From assembly GCA_021927905.1 (NCBI GenBank), contig BLLK01000074.1:834139-898138 (forward strand): a DNA stretch of 64,000 bases. Reading direction: 5' to 3'. A model generated the notes under the pieces. It saw nothing but the letters and a program-made list of their open reading frames with translations, had not been told where the DNA came from and ran no database searches. This document shows, piece by piece, positions 1-10,125 of the stretch. The DNA comes from Chaetoceros tenuissimus (lineage: Eukaryota; Bacillariophyta; Thalassiosirophyceae; Chaetocerotales; Chaetocerotaceae). Positions within the stretch are counted from its first letter, which is position 1. Every line of letters starts with the position of its first letter. Made by a program: the position numbers and the translations under genes.

Positions 1-71
1 TATAAAACTGGAGTCAAGTGGAAGGACGACAACCAGGCTACCAGAGAATTTAAAGCTAGTGTAAAAGCAAG

Positions 72-3000
72 ATGAGTGAAAGTGGAAATCAGCAGCAGCA
101 GCAGCAACCGGCTGCAGAGAATCAGCAGCAACAAGACCAGTCTGGGAACGTGAATGGCCCAGGTATCGATGGTAGACAGAGAAACAACAACAGATTTGGC
201 GGAGGCAATGCATTCAGGAACTTCAAAGGACAGATCCAAGAGTTACCGGTCATGGGAACAAAGGCAGAGAGCAGCAACCAAAACACGGCAAACTTCATCA
301 AGAAATTTGCTGCGTATATTCTGGTAAACTTCAAGAGCCCAAGCGTGCTATCTAGAGCGGTGTCAGAGCTAGAGGACCCGCTGGTTCTCCTCAGGAATGA
401 GCTGCCAGACATTAGTAAGATTGTAGCTTACTTGCAGATTGTGCAAACTGAACCAGGAGAGAATGAGACCGAAGCCGAGAGGACCCTTAGAGTACAGCAG
501 AACAGCATGGCAATGGCGCCTGCGAATGCTCTATACGCACAGGAGATGAACCAATTTTCTAAGAAGAAGAGCCTGTTGCAAGAGAACATGGCTAAGTTAT
601 GGGGCATAATCCTAGGCCAGTGTACCAAAGCCCTCGTCGAGAACTTGAGAGCAGAGCATGATTTTGAGATACAGCAAAACAACTACAACGCTATTTGGCT
701 ATTGAAGAGCATCAAAAGAGTTGTGCATGGCGTGACAACATCCTCGAACCCTATTCACACAGCTTTCACAGCAACCAGAGATTTCTATAAGACCAAGCAG
801 ATGGGTAAGCCTCTGGAGGATTACCAAGCGGATTTTGAGAATGCACAGGAATTGGTGGCTCAAGCAGGTGTTGATATTGTCGACCATGAAGACCTATTGA
901 AGAAAGAGAAAGCTAAGGACCCAACCATCACAGATGAAGATGTAAGACAGAAGTATGCGGCGATGGCATTCCTCATGAATGCAGATGTGAAAAGATTTGG
1001 AGGACTTTGGGATCACCTACACAATAGTCTATTGCAAGGACAGGACAATTATCCTACGACAATGGCTGCAGCAATCCACATGATGACAAATTGGAAGAGT
1101 GGAAACAACAACAATGGCGATAGAAGTAATAATCAGCAGAGGAACAGAGGAGCAGGACGCAACGGTATGCAATTTGCACAGAGCGGAGGTGCAACGACAT
1201 GTCAGGCGGTAGCAGGTAGAACAGGACCGCTACGCCCTGACATTACCTGCTACAGGTGCAACACACCTGGACATTATGCAAATGATTGTCCGAATGAGAA
1301 TGGCACCACAGGTAATTATATCATTCTCTCACAATTTGGCTACATTTTTGTCCAGTCGCAACCACGACTCCCTGAGTCGCTTATCATTGTCGATACCGGC
1401 TCAACTTTCTCTTCTTTCTTTAACAGGGGGTTGATGGTAGGAGTAGGTGTGTGTTTGCCAATCCGAGGACATACGAATGGAGGATTCATGGACTATGACA
1501 AGAGAGGTCATATTAAGTTGTTACCAGCTTTGACTGCTTACTTCAATAGCAAGTCTCTGGCTAATATCCTTAGTATGGCTGATCTGGAGCGGTATTACAG
1601 AGTTTTCAAAGACTCCCAACATTCCAGCAGCTTCTTTGTTTTTATCTCCGACGATTACATCTTGGAATTCAAACAATTAAGCAATGGTCTCTACGGTTTC
1701 GATGTCAACAGTAGTAGTAACCTAAACAGGATTCACACATCTACTTCCTTCCATCACCTCTTCTTTTCAACTGTTAAAGCTAACAAGAGATTCTTCTCCA
1801 ACGCTGAAGTGGAAGGAGCGGAGAAGGCGAGAATACTTCAAGGAAGGATGGGTTGGCCTTCTGATGCAGAATTTAAGCGCATTTTAAGTGGACAAGGCAA
1901 CAGTATTATTAATGCCCCCGTAACAGCAGAGGACGTTACTAGAGCAAGAGCAATTTATGGGGGATCGGCCGAGCAACTCATCGTAGGCAAAACAGTAAGA
2001 AAGCGAGCGAACAAAAAGAACAAGATACTCAGAACTGCTTTACCATCAGAATTAGTACGCCACCATCCTACAGAGATATTGGACATAGACTTTTTCTATA
2101 GTGACTATGCCCCATACCTCATCATAAGGGGCAGAAATATCCTCTTCATCATTGGAGTCACATTTAACAAACGAAAAATAAGTGCAACAGGAAGAATAAC
2201 ATACTACAGACCAACAGATGAAATAGTGAAGGCATTAAACGACGCAATAGCATTACACAACAATAGAGGCTTCACCGTCGAACTAGTGAATGGAGATAAT
2301 GAGTTTGAGAGAATTAAAGGGAAGGTGAATGCAACAGTTGAAACTTGTGCTGCAAACGAACATAATCCTTTTGCTGAGAGAGAAATCAGATTTGTAAAAG
2401 ACAGACAGAGATGTTACTGGGACAAGCTACCATATAAACAAGTTCCAAAGATCATGGTAGACGAAAATATCATCGATGTATTCTACTGGATCAATCAACA
2501 TCTAAGAGAAGGAAGCATTGCAAAAGACATAAGCCCTGGAGCTGTAATAGAAGGTCGAGGCCCACATGATGCTGGTAACCTCGAAGTTACTTTCGGAGCA
2601 TATTGTTTGGTGTACAGAGAGTCGAAGAATAATAGACAACCAAGATCCATACGCGGAATAGCACTACGACCTTCCAATTCCCAAGGAGGGTACTACTTTA
2701 TGTCTTTGAACACCGGAAAGAGAATACATGGCCATCAATGGGATGAATTAGCAATCACTGATGAGGTAATTGACAGAGTACACGAGCTAGCTGCGAAAGA
2801 GAAAGCGGATTTCTTAGATGAGGATGGAATCCCTAAACTTGGCTTGTCACCTGGACACAACATGACTATTGATGATACTGACATAGATGAGGAAGATTCA
2901 GATGATGGTAGTGTTTACGTGTATGATGATGTCACAGTATCATCCACTAGCAGTGAAGAAGAACCAGACGGACCTGATGACAGCTCCTACCATGCTTCGG

Positions 3001-5270
3001 ACGTAGATGATGATGAATCACTATCTGAAGATTCAGAAGTAGATGTTTCGGAGGAAGAAGAAAGGAGCGAAGATACTAGTGATGAGCATGAAGGATCAAG
3101 GAGCGAGGATGTTGAACCAAGGAGCGAGGATGTTGAACCAAGGAGCGAGGAAGTTGAACCAAGGAGCGAAGACGATGCGGATGTAGAAGATAATAGCGTA
3201 GAGTCAAATGATGAGGATACCGGATCAGAATACGAAGGAGAAGATAGCAATGAAACTACAGATAGTAATGGTGCAAAAGAAAGACCGCAGAGATCCCAAA
3301 GGGCTAGGAGACCACCGCAAGATCCTTTGAACAACATAGGCAGTACTGATGGAAAAAGCTACATGCAGACAGAGGAGTTCAACTTCTCAAACTTAGCTGA
3401 GAACCTCAACCATACTACTACAAGACAATTGTATTCAAGGGCAGTAGACTACATGTTCAACCAGATGACAGCAACTGAAGGAATTAAGATATTTCAGGAG
3501 CGAGCAGTCGCGGCTTTGATAAAGGAATACAAGCAGCTGAACGACATGTGTGTACTGGGAGTAATTGACTACGACTCTTTGACTGCGGAACAGAAGGCAA
3601 AGGCATTGAGAGCGATAAATTTAATTAAAGAGAAAAGAGATGGAAAAATCAAGGGTAGGTGTTGCAGTGATGGAAGTGGACAAAGGAAGTTTGTTCCCAG
3701 AGAAGAAGCATCATCATCAACCATGTCAGTCGAATCACTGATAGCATTAGTAACCATTTTTGCGTTCGAGAAAAGAGATGTGGCGGTATTCGATGTTCCA
3801 GGTGCTTACTTACATGCCGACTTACCGGATGACAAGTTTGCACTGTTGAAATTCGAAGGACAATTTGTAGATATCATGGTGGAAGTTAATCCAGATTTTG
3901 CTGAAAGCGTAAGATACGAGAAAGGGAAGAAGGTGTTATACTGTAGGATCTTGAAGGCTCTCTATGGTATGATTGAGTCGGCATTATTGTGGTATAACAT
4001 GTTTGCTGATGTGCTGATGCAAGAAGGGTTCAAAATAAACAAGATAGACAAGTGTGTAGCAAATAAAACTGTAGACGGGAAACAACTCACAATTGGGTGG
4101 TATGTGGATGATAACATTGTTGGTGGACAAACTAAGGCAGTCACCGACCTCATCGACAAGATCAACAAACGATTCCCAGGACTGACAATACAACGAGGGA
4201 AGAAGCTTGAATTCCTGGGCATAGATTTTTACTTTAGAGGAGATGGAAAAGTAGACGTCGGTACGGTGCCGTATATCAAGCAAATGATCAAGGATCTTGA
4301 GGAGGAATTAGGTATGGTACTAAATAGAAAGTACACGACACCACATGCGAAGTGGTTATTCAAAGTGAACAAGAAATCACCAAAGCTGAATAGAGAGAAA
4401 GCTGACATATTTTTGAAATACATAATGAAAGTAGCGTGGGCTATGAAAAGGAGTAGAGTAGACTTGGAGTTCACTAACACTTTCTTGATGACTAGGGTGC
4501 ATGAACCGAATAGGGAAGATTGGCACAAGTTTATGCGAATGATGAGCTGGATAAAGACTACTCAAGACGATCTCAGGACCGTAGGGGCTGATGACTTGTT
4601 GCACATGCTAACCATGACGGATTCGGCTCATGCTGTCCACAATGATATGAGAGGACATACAGGGCAAATAATCACGATGGGTACAGGTGTACTAGATCAG
4701 AAAGCATCCAAACAAAAGATGAATACACGTAGTTCGACTGATTGCGAATTAGTGGGAACAAGTGAGGGATTGCCGAAGAACATTTATTTCGAAATGTTCA
4801 TGGAAGAACAAGGATACAAACTTGAGAGTAATGTGTTGGCAAAGGATAATGAGTCAGAAATTAAGATCTTGAAGAATGGTCGGGATTCGTGTACGTCGAA
4901 TATGAAGCATGTAGCAATTAAACAATTCTGGTCAACGGATAGAATCAAGAATGGAAATATTGAAGTTGTATATTGTCCGACTGACGAAATGATTGCCGAT
5001 TACAACACGAAGCCACTGATGGGTAAGGGCTTTACGAACTTTAGAAGAGCAATAATGGGATGGGACCATATAAGCATATCATATACAGGGTACACTCACC
5101 CGAAGGAGCGCGTTGGAAATAATAAAAGGAAGGCAACCAATGACGGTAGTAGCAATCATGCTAAAATTGTGGAACGCCAAAAGAAAACGTACGCGGAGGC
5201 AGTAAAGGCTCAGAATGAAGAATGTGTGGAGGAGATGAAGCAGCACGTAACGGCAGCATCATCTCATTAA
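72..5270 (+). CDS. Ty1/copia gag-pol polyprotein, 1732 aa, intact
   Basis: This polyprotein should make the capsid and all enzymes needed to copy the element. Visible parts in order: a Gln-rich N-terminus; gag; a CCHC zinc knuckle (CYRCNTPGHYANDC, about residues 393-406); an aspartic protease motif VDTGS (about 440); an integrase core at about 650-850 with candidate catalytic acids in LDIDFF, NGDNEF and NPFAEREI; an acidic linker of about 150 residues with a 7-residue repeat (RSEDVEP); reverse transcriptase with AYLHADLP and the catalytic WYVDDN (about 1343-1348); and RNase H with TDSAHAV (about 1516) and TDCELVG. The first ATG at 72 opens the frame. All key catalytic motifs are present and there is no frameshift, so the protein could be functional. 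The C-terminus is Lys-rich and of unknown role. Confidence 0.92.
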   Translation: MSESGNQQQQQQPAAENQQQQDQSGNVNGPGIDGRQRNNNRFGGGNAFRNFKGQIQELPVMGTKAESSNQNTANFIKKFAAYILVNFKSPSVLSRAVSELEDPLVLLRNELPDISKIVAYLQIVQTEPGENETEAERTLRVQQNSMAMAPANALYAQEMNQFSKKKSLLQENMAKLWGIILGQCTKALVENLRAEHDFEIQQNNYNAIWLLKSIKRVVHGVTTSSNPIHTAFTATRDFYKTKQMGKPLEDYQADFENAQELVAQAGVDIVDHEDLLKKEKAKDPTITDEDVRQKYAAMAFLMNADVKRFGGLWDHLHNSLLQGQDNYPTTMAAAIHMMTNWKSGNNNNGDRSNNQQRNRGAGRNGMQFAQSGGATTCQAVAGRTGPLRPDITCYRCNTPGHYANDCPNENGTTGNYIILSQFGYIFVQSQPRLPESLIIVDTGSTFSSFFNRGLMVGVGVCLPIRGHTNGGFMDYDKRGHIKLLPALTAYFNSKSLANILSMADLERYYRVFKDSQHSSSFFVFISDDYILEFKQLSNGLYGFDVNSSSNLNRIHTSTSFHHLFFSTVKANKRFFSNAEVEGAEKARILQGRMGWPSDAEFKRILSGQGNSIINAPVTAEDVTRARAIYGGSAEQLIVGKTVRKRANKKNKILRTALPSELVRHHPTEILDIDFFYSDYAPYLIIRGRNILFIIGVTFNKRKISATGRITYYRPTDEIVKALNDAIALHNNRGFTVELVNGDNEFERIKGKVNATVETCAANEHNPFAEREIRFVKDRQRCYWDKLPYKQVPKIMVDENIIDVFYWINQHLREGSIAKDISPGAVIEGRGPHDAGNLEVTFGAYCLVYRESKNNRQPRSIRGIALRPSNSQGGYYFMSLNTGKRIHGHQWDELAITDEVIDRVHELAAKEKADFLDEDGIPKLGLSPGHNMTIDDTDIDEEDSDDGSVYVYDDVTVSSTSSEEEPDGPDDSSYHASDVDDDESLSEDSEVDVSEEEERSEDTSDEHEGSRSEDVEPRSEDVEPRSEEVEPRSEDDADVEDNSVESNDEDTGSEYEGEDSNETTDSNGAKERPQRSQRARRPPQDPLNNIGSTDGKSYMQTEEFNFSNLAENLNHTTTRQLYSRAVDYMFNQMTATEGIKIFQERAVAALIKEYKQLNDMCVLGVIDYDSLTAEQKAKALRAINLIKEKRDGKIKGRCCSDGSGQRKFVPREEASSSTMSVESLIALVTIFAFEKRDVAVFDVPGAYLHADLPDDKFALLKFEGQFVDIMVEVNPDFAESVRYEKGKKVLYCRILKALYGMIESALLWYNMFADVLMQEGFKINKIDKCVANKTVDGKQLTIGWYVDDNIVGGQTKAVTDLIDKINKRFPGLTIQRGKKLEFLGIDFYFRGDGKVDVGTVPYIKQMIKDLEEELGMVLNRKYTTPHAKWLFKVNKKSPKLNREKADIFLKYIMKVAWAMKRSRVDLEFTNTFLMTRVHEPNREDWHKFMRMMSWIKTTQDDLRTVGADDLLHMLTMTDSAHAVHNDMRGHTGQIITMGTGVLDQKASKQKMNTRSSTDCELVGTSEGLPKNIYFEMFMEEQGYKLESNVLAKDNESEIKILKNGRDSCTSNMKHVAIKQFWSTDRIKNGNIEVVYCPTDEMIADYNTKPLMGKGFTNFRRAIMGWDHISISYTGYTHPKERVGNNKRKATNDGSSNHAKIVERQKKTYAEAVKAQNEECVEEMKQHVTAASSH
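3099..3180 (+). repeat. 21-bp in-frame minisatellite in the copia polyprotein linker
   Basis: Three 21-bp units (starts 3099, 3120 and 3141) plus a partial fourth encode RSEDVEP-type heptapeptides between integrase and reverse transcriptase. The unit is a multiple of three, so copy-number change keeps the frame. The surrounding linker is extremely acidic (Asp/Glu/Ser). Confidence 0.85.
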
Positions 5271-5941
5271 ATAGAAACCATCCGTTTCTGTATCGAGTAA
5301 ACTAAAACTATAGAAGACCAAGTACTTCATCTAGCTACAGAGTATTATATACTACATAGCTTAAGGGCAAGTAGCTACCAAAGGAGAGGTATTTCAACGG
5401 AGTCCTGCGAAGTTGGTTCAACTCGCACCTCCAGTTCAATAGGGATAAGAAAGAAAATGGAAAATTGAGGATCAATAAATGCCGATCAGGAGAATCTTTG
5501 GAAAGTCTAATTAATGCTTGAAGACACCGTGTCAGTAAGCATCTGCCAGACAGCGCCGCCGGTCTACAGTATGAATTCTACGGTAGCAATGTATGATGCA
5601 CTTGACAGGCAAGGTAATACTGATAAGCATGACGTACGAAGGTGGAAATTGTTTGAATCAGAGATAGGTGTACATAGGAGAAATGACGAATGTAAAATGT
5701 AGGCCATTGAAATTAGACACGTCAGAAAAGGTGTCAGGAAGAAAGCCAACAATAACTTTATTGCAGTGTGCTCATAGAAAGTTGAAATTTTGGTTGTATG
5801 GAAGGCTAGCTACCTTGTATGGAACTTGAAAGAAAATTTTTTAACTTTCAACAGTCATTGCAAAATATTTTACTTTACCTCTTTTTGGTTAGTCTCTGAC
5901 TTCGTCTCCAAACCTCGCTGCTGCTATCCAGCGTTGTTTGC

Positions 5942-6117
5942 TAAAGTAAATGAGGGAACAAAGGACGAACATGTTTTTCTCTGATTTTGTTTTTCAAACT
6001 CCGCTTATTACAAGCATTCATGTGCTGAAGTTGATGGGGGATGAAAGAGAATTAACATGTTTCCTCTGCCTTTGTTTCAAACTCTGCTTATACTACAAGC
6101 ATTCGTGTGCTAAAGTA
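5942..6117 (+). repeat. Degenerate direct repeat, two units of about 85-95 bp
   Basis: Both units share the order GGGAACAAAGGACGAACATG / GGGATGAAAGAGAATTAACATG, then CAAACTC(C/T)GCTTAT, then ACAAGCATTC(A/G)TGTGCT(G/A)AAGT. The second unit is followed by a G-run and another GATGAAAGAGG. It is non-coding and its function is unknown. Confidence 0.6.
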
Positions 6118-6212
6118 GGGGGGGATGAAAGAGGAGGATGAAAACCAGCAAAAGCCAACCTTGATTGGTTTATTGCAACCTTTTGCTGGACAACATCGGA
6201 AAGAGGTAATAC

Positions 6213-6268
6213 ACAAATGGAGACGGTCATGCTTTAGGCTTGCAACGCCAGCGCATGTCTCCATTTGT
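6213..6268. repeat. Imperfect hairpin with perfect 12-bp outer arms
   Basis: ACAAATGGAGAC (6213-6224) pairs perfectly with GTCTCCATTTGT (6257-6268). A second internal pairing (CATGC near 6228 with GCATG near 6253) extends the stem. It could be a short foldback repeat or a structured transcript; there is no neighbouring gene to assign it to. Confidence 0.55.
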
Positions 6269-6746
6269 ATTGGCATAGTGGAAATAGAGATATGTTCAGT
6301 CCATGTCAGTTACGATACTTCCTCGTTTGTTTCTTATATCCATATCACGTAAGGACACAACAAAAGAAATATACCCGCTGAATGATCACTGATAGACTGA
6401 GGAGCATATAGGATTTTGGATGGAATATATGAAGGAGAGAATCAAAGCTTGGAAGGAAAGGGATAGAAGGTAGATGGAAAATATTCAGAGAATGTGCAGC
6501 CTTCTCAGGATAGATTAGATAGTTACTAGCATGCACAGCTTTTAGTTGCACATGGGGAATAGCTGTCGATGAGATCAGAAAAGAGTGCATGAGAAGGTGG
6601 AGGGATAGAAAAGAAAGTGGAATAGACTTGGGATCTTTTAGGCTTGGGCAACGTTAGTTAGGATTTGCATCATAGGTATTTGTTTGTGAAGATCATCACG
6701 CATGGGTTGGTGATTTTCAGTACTCAGTTTTATATTATATATATAT

Positions 6747-6985
6747 CATCTTTCGATATGGGAAAAGGTCAACGAATGGGTCGATGCCTTACCGAAGGAT
6801 TTGTTTCATAGTTCGTTCAAGTTTACACAGATCATCTTTTGATATGGGAAAAAGTCAGCAAGTGGGTCAATGACTTGTCGAAGAAGTTGGATCATAGGTA
6901 TTTCGTGTTGGGAAACATCGTCATTTTAGGAAAGGTCAACGAATGGGTTGATGGCTTATCAAAGAACTTTTAGCATAGGCGCCTT
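6747..6985 (+). repeat. Degenerate tandem repeat, three units of about 85 bp
   Basis: The recurring core is GATATGGGAAAA(G)GTCA(A/G)C(G/A)A(A/G)TGGGT(C/T)(G/A)ATG followed by a CTT(A/G)(C/T)CGAAG-like stretch and then CATAG. Copies begin near 6755, 6838 and 6925. Purely sequence-level; function unknown. Confidence 0.55.
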
Positions 6986-8336
6986 GTTGGCTGACTCTAG
7001 GTATTCAGGTTTCATTATTTTATTTATGAACATTTCACTCACAACAGACTTCTTCAGTTCATATCTAAAGAAACCAGGAAGCTTGCAAGTAGATCTACAG
7101 CAACCTGCAAGTAAAGCTACACCCTATGACTCTGATACTTTGGCTGATTACCATAGGAGAGAGGATACGCATAGGTTGCTCAAGGGAACATAGAAAAAAG
7201 GACTTCAAAAGAACGTCATCTCTATCAAGATCTTTTTATTCAAGAGCTGGAAACAGATGAAGAGCGAGGCAGGGATACCAGCCTAGCATTTCCAACCAAA
7301 CAAGCCTTCTCGGTACAATGTAGTAGGTTTCAGCCAGAGCACGTGGCATGAAATTATACTTTGTGAGATCGACATTGTACAGAGAGACATGGTGAGGTAG
7401 TAAATGATGAGGGGGAGATCAAGAGCTTCCGGAAGACATTATGAGTCATAGCGTTGCTCTTAGTGTTTTTCAAGTAGTAAAGTCTTTATCTGATTTTCGA
7501 AAGTGCTGGATTGCACGTTAGAGGATGTTGACCTTGTGGAGAAGTGACATAGCGCCATCTCCTGTTGCAGCAAGGTCTCATCTTGGCGTTGAGGTTCTAA
7601 GTGTACTGTGAAGCTTTAGATATATGAAAGAGTCAAATCGATTGTATGTCTAGAGTGGAGAAACCTAGAATGTTCTCTTCCCTCACTCTTATAAGAATTG
7701 AAAGATAAGTCTCTACGAAAAGTGAAGTATTCATATTTGATTTTATTCCCGCTTATCAGGAACTTGAGGTGTGGTGGGACTGCGTCCCCCTTACCCCCCT
7801 TTCCAAGTACTAACTTGAGAGGTCTCACTTTGTTAATGGCTAATTATTCTAACTGACTCGCATGTTATTTATGATCGATTTGTCCTAACTCATTGCGCAA
7901 CCCTCACTTGAGCTGAAAAATCTAATAAAAAAAATACCTATGACAAATCCATCCTGCTTCTTCAGTAGGTAAGAGTCGATAAAAACATATCATTGATTGT
8001 AGCAGGTTCTATTATCATAGTTTCATTAGGAATACAATGTTTTTCAATGCTAACCAACTTCGTTTTGAAGAAAATGTCGTAGAAATAGCACTTTACTTAA
8101 GCCCCTTTCAGTCCCATAAAAATCTAGCGGCAGGTAGATTCGAAAAACCGAATTTTGTCGTAGAAAGAGTTGAGTCTTACTCGAGCGTTAGATGAGCGGT
8201 TAACATGGTCATTAAAGGGTTTCTCCGAAATGTGAACTAATTTTTAGACAACTTATTGTATTGCTTATTGTTTATTAAAGCATGTTACATCAGTGTAAAT
8301 CTAATTGATAAGAAATATAAACAATTAAAAGTAAAT

Positions 8337-9989
8337 ATGCAATTACGAAATAAGCCACTGCAGAGACGACAACAGAAAAGAATCTTTTCAAAAAAGTTGG
8401 TCACTTGTTTGATTCTGACTTCCTTTGCAATTATTTACCTCGACCTGTTGCAACCTAGTCGAAGAATTCTCTCTGAACAAAAAGTTGACTTGTCGAAATT
8501 TCAAATTGATACATTTCCATTAATTCACTCTGATGTCCCGACAGATAAAGAACTTTTGAGTAAAGTAAAAGAGATCAAAGGAGAAACTGACAATGAAGAT
8601 TTTAACGAAGAAGCTGCTCGTATCCCAATTGACCAAATGTTTTACATGAATTATGAAAAAGACATTGAAAAGAAACAAAAGATGAAAGACTGGCTTTCTT
8701 GGTTTCTACCTAATCGAGGTATTCCGTTTTATAGATTACCTTTGATGAAGGGACTTCCATATGTCTGTGATTTTGAAGATGAAGAGAAGTGTATCAGAGA
8801 ATCTGGCAAGGTCGATACTCTATTGCATCTTATGCAATCCAATGAATACAAGACGTCTGGCACTTCACTCATTTTACAAGATGACATTGAAGTTACACAC
8901 ATGCATAGACTGAGAGTTGCTGCAAATCTTGTTCCTAATGACTGGGATGTAATACGATTTGACTGTCCTATTGAAAGCGATAATCACTTGCCAAACCTCA
9001 ACAATTACGTCTTTCAAACAAATCAAGGCCGCGATATGCACCCATTCCTTGATTACTCACGTGTTATGCTCTTACGAAATGAGAAATTCGACAAGATTGC
9101 TGAAGCTATCAACGTACTGCCTAGAATGGAACTTGATGCTGCGTTATCTTTTGAAGGAATCAATAGCTACTGCGTCAATGTGGGCATAGGGCATCGATTT
9201 GAAATTAAGAAACCTCGTCCTATCATCTACACATTCTTTTCTCCACTTCATGAAAGGGATCGACATGATAATATGGTTGACTTATGGAAGAAAGAATGGG
9301 AATTGGCTGGATTCGATCCTAGAATACTCACCATTGAAGATGCCAAGAAGAATCCGTACTTTGAAACAATGAAGGCTGAAGTCGAACAGGTCTTCAAGAC
9401 GGATGTTTACAATGCTTACTGTTTCTATCGATACCTTGCTATGGCCACCGTAGGTGGTATCATGAGTGACTATGATACCATGCCTGTTTACTTTCCTATC
9501 GAGGAAGCCATGTCTGATACACTTGTCAATGATGGAAAATTTACATCGTTTGAAGCGCACGTACCAAGTCTCATATCTGCATCGAAAGAAGAATGGCAAC
9601 ATGTTGCGGAGCTCTTGACGGAGCAAATTCCAAAATCGAAATCATGGCTCAAGAGTGACATGTATCTATTGCAGGAACTAGGCCATGATCCATCTAACGA
9701 CGTGGATCTACGATTGGCTGCTCGTATTGCTCCTCGAACTCACATTCTCACTAGTATCCCATACACGAAGGGTGAGAAGCAAAAAGTGAATTGTCATTTA
9801 CTGAAAAATAGGCGCGCTATTCACATGTCTCACAGCAGTATGAGCAAATTGAAGAAATGGGGTTTGACTCCAGACTATGATAAAACAGGCTTGCATCCTA
9901 CTCAGCATAGAGCTAAGCTTGCAGAAACATTTATGAATGACTTTCGAGAGCAATGTATGGGTGTGGGGAAATTCAAAGAAATAGAATAA
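8337..9989 (+). CDS. Type II membrane glycosyltransferase with two catalytic-like domains
   Basis: Predicted to transfer sugars in the Golgi or ER lumen. I start at the ATG at 8337 (550 aa); an in-frame extension upstream to 8256 looks like AT-rich leader. A basic N-terminus and one hydrophobic segment (about residues 21-37, VTCLILTSFAIIYL) make a signal anchor. An N-terminal domain carries LILQDDIEV (about 178-186), like the acidic motif of GT25-type glycosyltransferases. A C-terminal domain carries the DXD motif in GGIMSDYDTMPV (D378/D380) preceded by FYRYLAMATVGG, as in GT32-like (Gly_transf_sug) enzymes. A fusion of two GT domains is unusual. Donor and acceptor cannot be told. It is convergent with the sulfotransferase gene 136 bp downstream. 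Confidence 0.8.
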   Translation: MQLRNKPLQRRQQKRIFSKKLVTCLILTSFAIIYLDLLQPSRRILSEQKVDLSKFQIDTFPLIHSDVPTDKELLSKVKEIKGETDNEDFNEEAARIPIDQMFYMNYEKDIEKKQKMKDWLSWFLPNRGIPFYRLPLMKGLPYVCDFEDEEKCIRESGKVDTLLHLMQSNEYKTSGTSLILQDDIEVTHMHRLRVAANLVPNDWDVIRFDCPIESDNHLPNLNNYVFQTNQGRDMHPFLDYSRVMLLRNEKFDKIAEAINVLPRMELDAALSFEGINSYCVNVGIGHRFEIKKPRPIIYTFFSPLHERDRHDNMVDLWKKEWELAGFDPRILTIEDAKKNPYFETMKAEVEQVFKTDVYNAYCFYRYLAMATVGGIMSDYDTMPVYFPIEEAMSDTLVNDGKFTSFEAHVPSLISASKEEWQHVAELLTEQIPKSKSWLKSDMYLLQELGHDPSNDVDLRLAARIAPRTHILTSIPYTKGEKQKVNCHLLKNRRAIHMSHSSMSKLKKWGLTPDYDKTGLHPTQHRAKLAETFMNDFREQCMGVGKFKEIE

Positions 9990-10125
9990 GTGTACTCGTA
10001 GATTGTTTCTTACATACTATTTTAATGAAAAGTAAAAACATGAAATGATTGATATATTCCTGAGTTTTGAGGAACGGTGTCATTTATGATTCATAGTACT
10101 ATGGAGAACTTTTGTGATGGAGTAC

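Larger units (their letters stand above)
1..5500 (+). mobile_element. Ty1/copia LTR retrotransposon (CoDi-like), 5' end outside window
   Basis: The element is defined by one uninterrupted gag-pol frame in the copia order: gag, protease, integrase, reverse transcriptase, RNase H. Its 5' LTR lies before base 1, so the LTR pair cannot be compared and the 3' limit is approximate. Downstream of the stop, purine-rich stretches near 5381-5390 and 5449-5466 are possible polypurine tracts, but I could not place a 3' LTR. The single long ORF without gag/pol separation, and the pol order, match diatom CoDi elements. An intact 5.2-kb frame suggests recent insertion. Confidence 0.85.
5271..8336. other. 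Non-coding interval with degenerate tandem repeats
   Basis: No convincing gene is present; all ORFs are short and have no recognisable motif. The interval begins with the untranslated end of the copia element, whose 3' LTR probably lies here unseen. It contains a two-unit degenerate repeat at 5942-6117, a hairpin at 6213-6268 and a three-unit degenerate repeat at 6747-6985. The last few hundred bases before 8337 are AT-rich and should include the promoter and 5' UTR of the glycosyltransferase gene. Confidence 0.6.

Noticed and set aside
5271-5700. 3' LTR of the copia element
   Set aside because: Without the 5' LTR in the window no pair can be matched; no convincing TG..CA boundaries were found.
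8256-8336. Upstream extension of the first glycosyltransferase
   Set aside because: The added 27 residues are encoded by AT-rich leader-like DNA and would put extra hydrophobic residues before the basic signal anchor; the ATG at 8337 gives a normal type II start.
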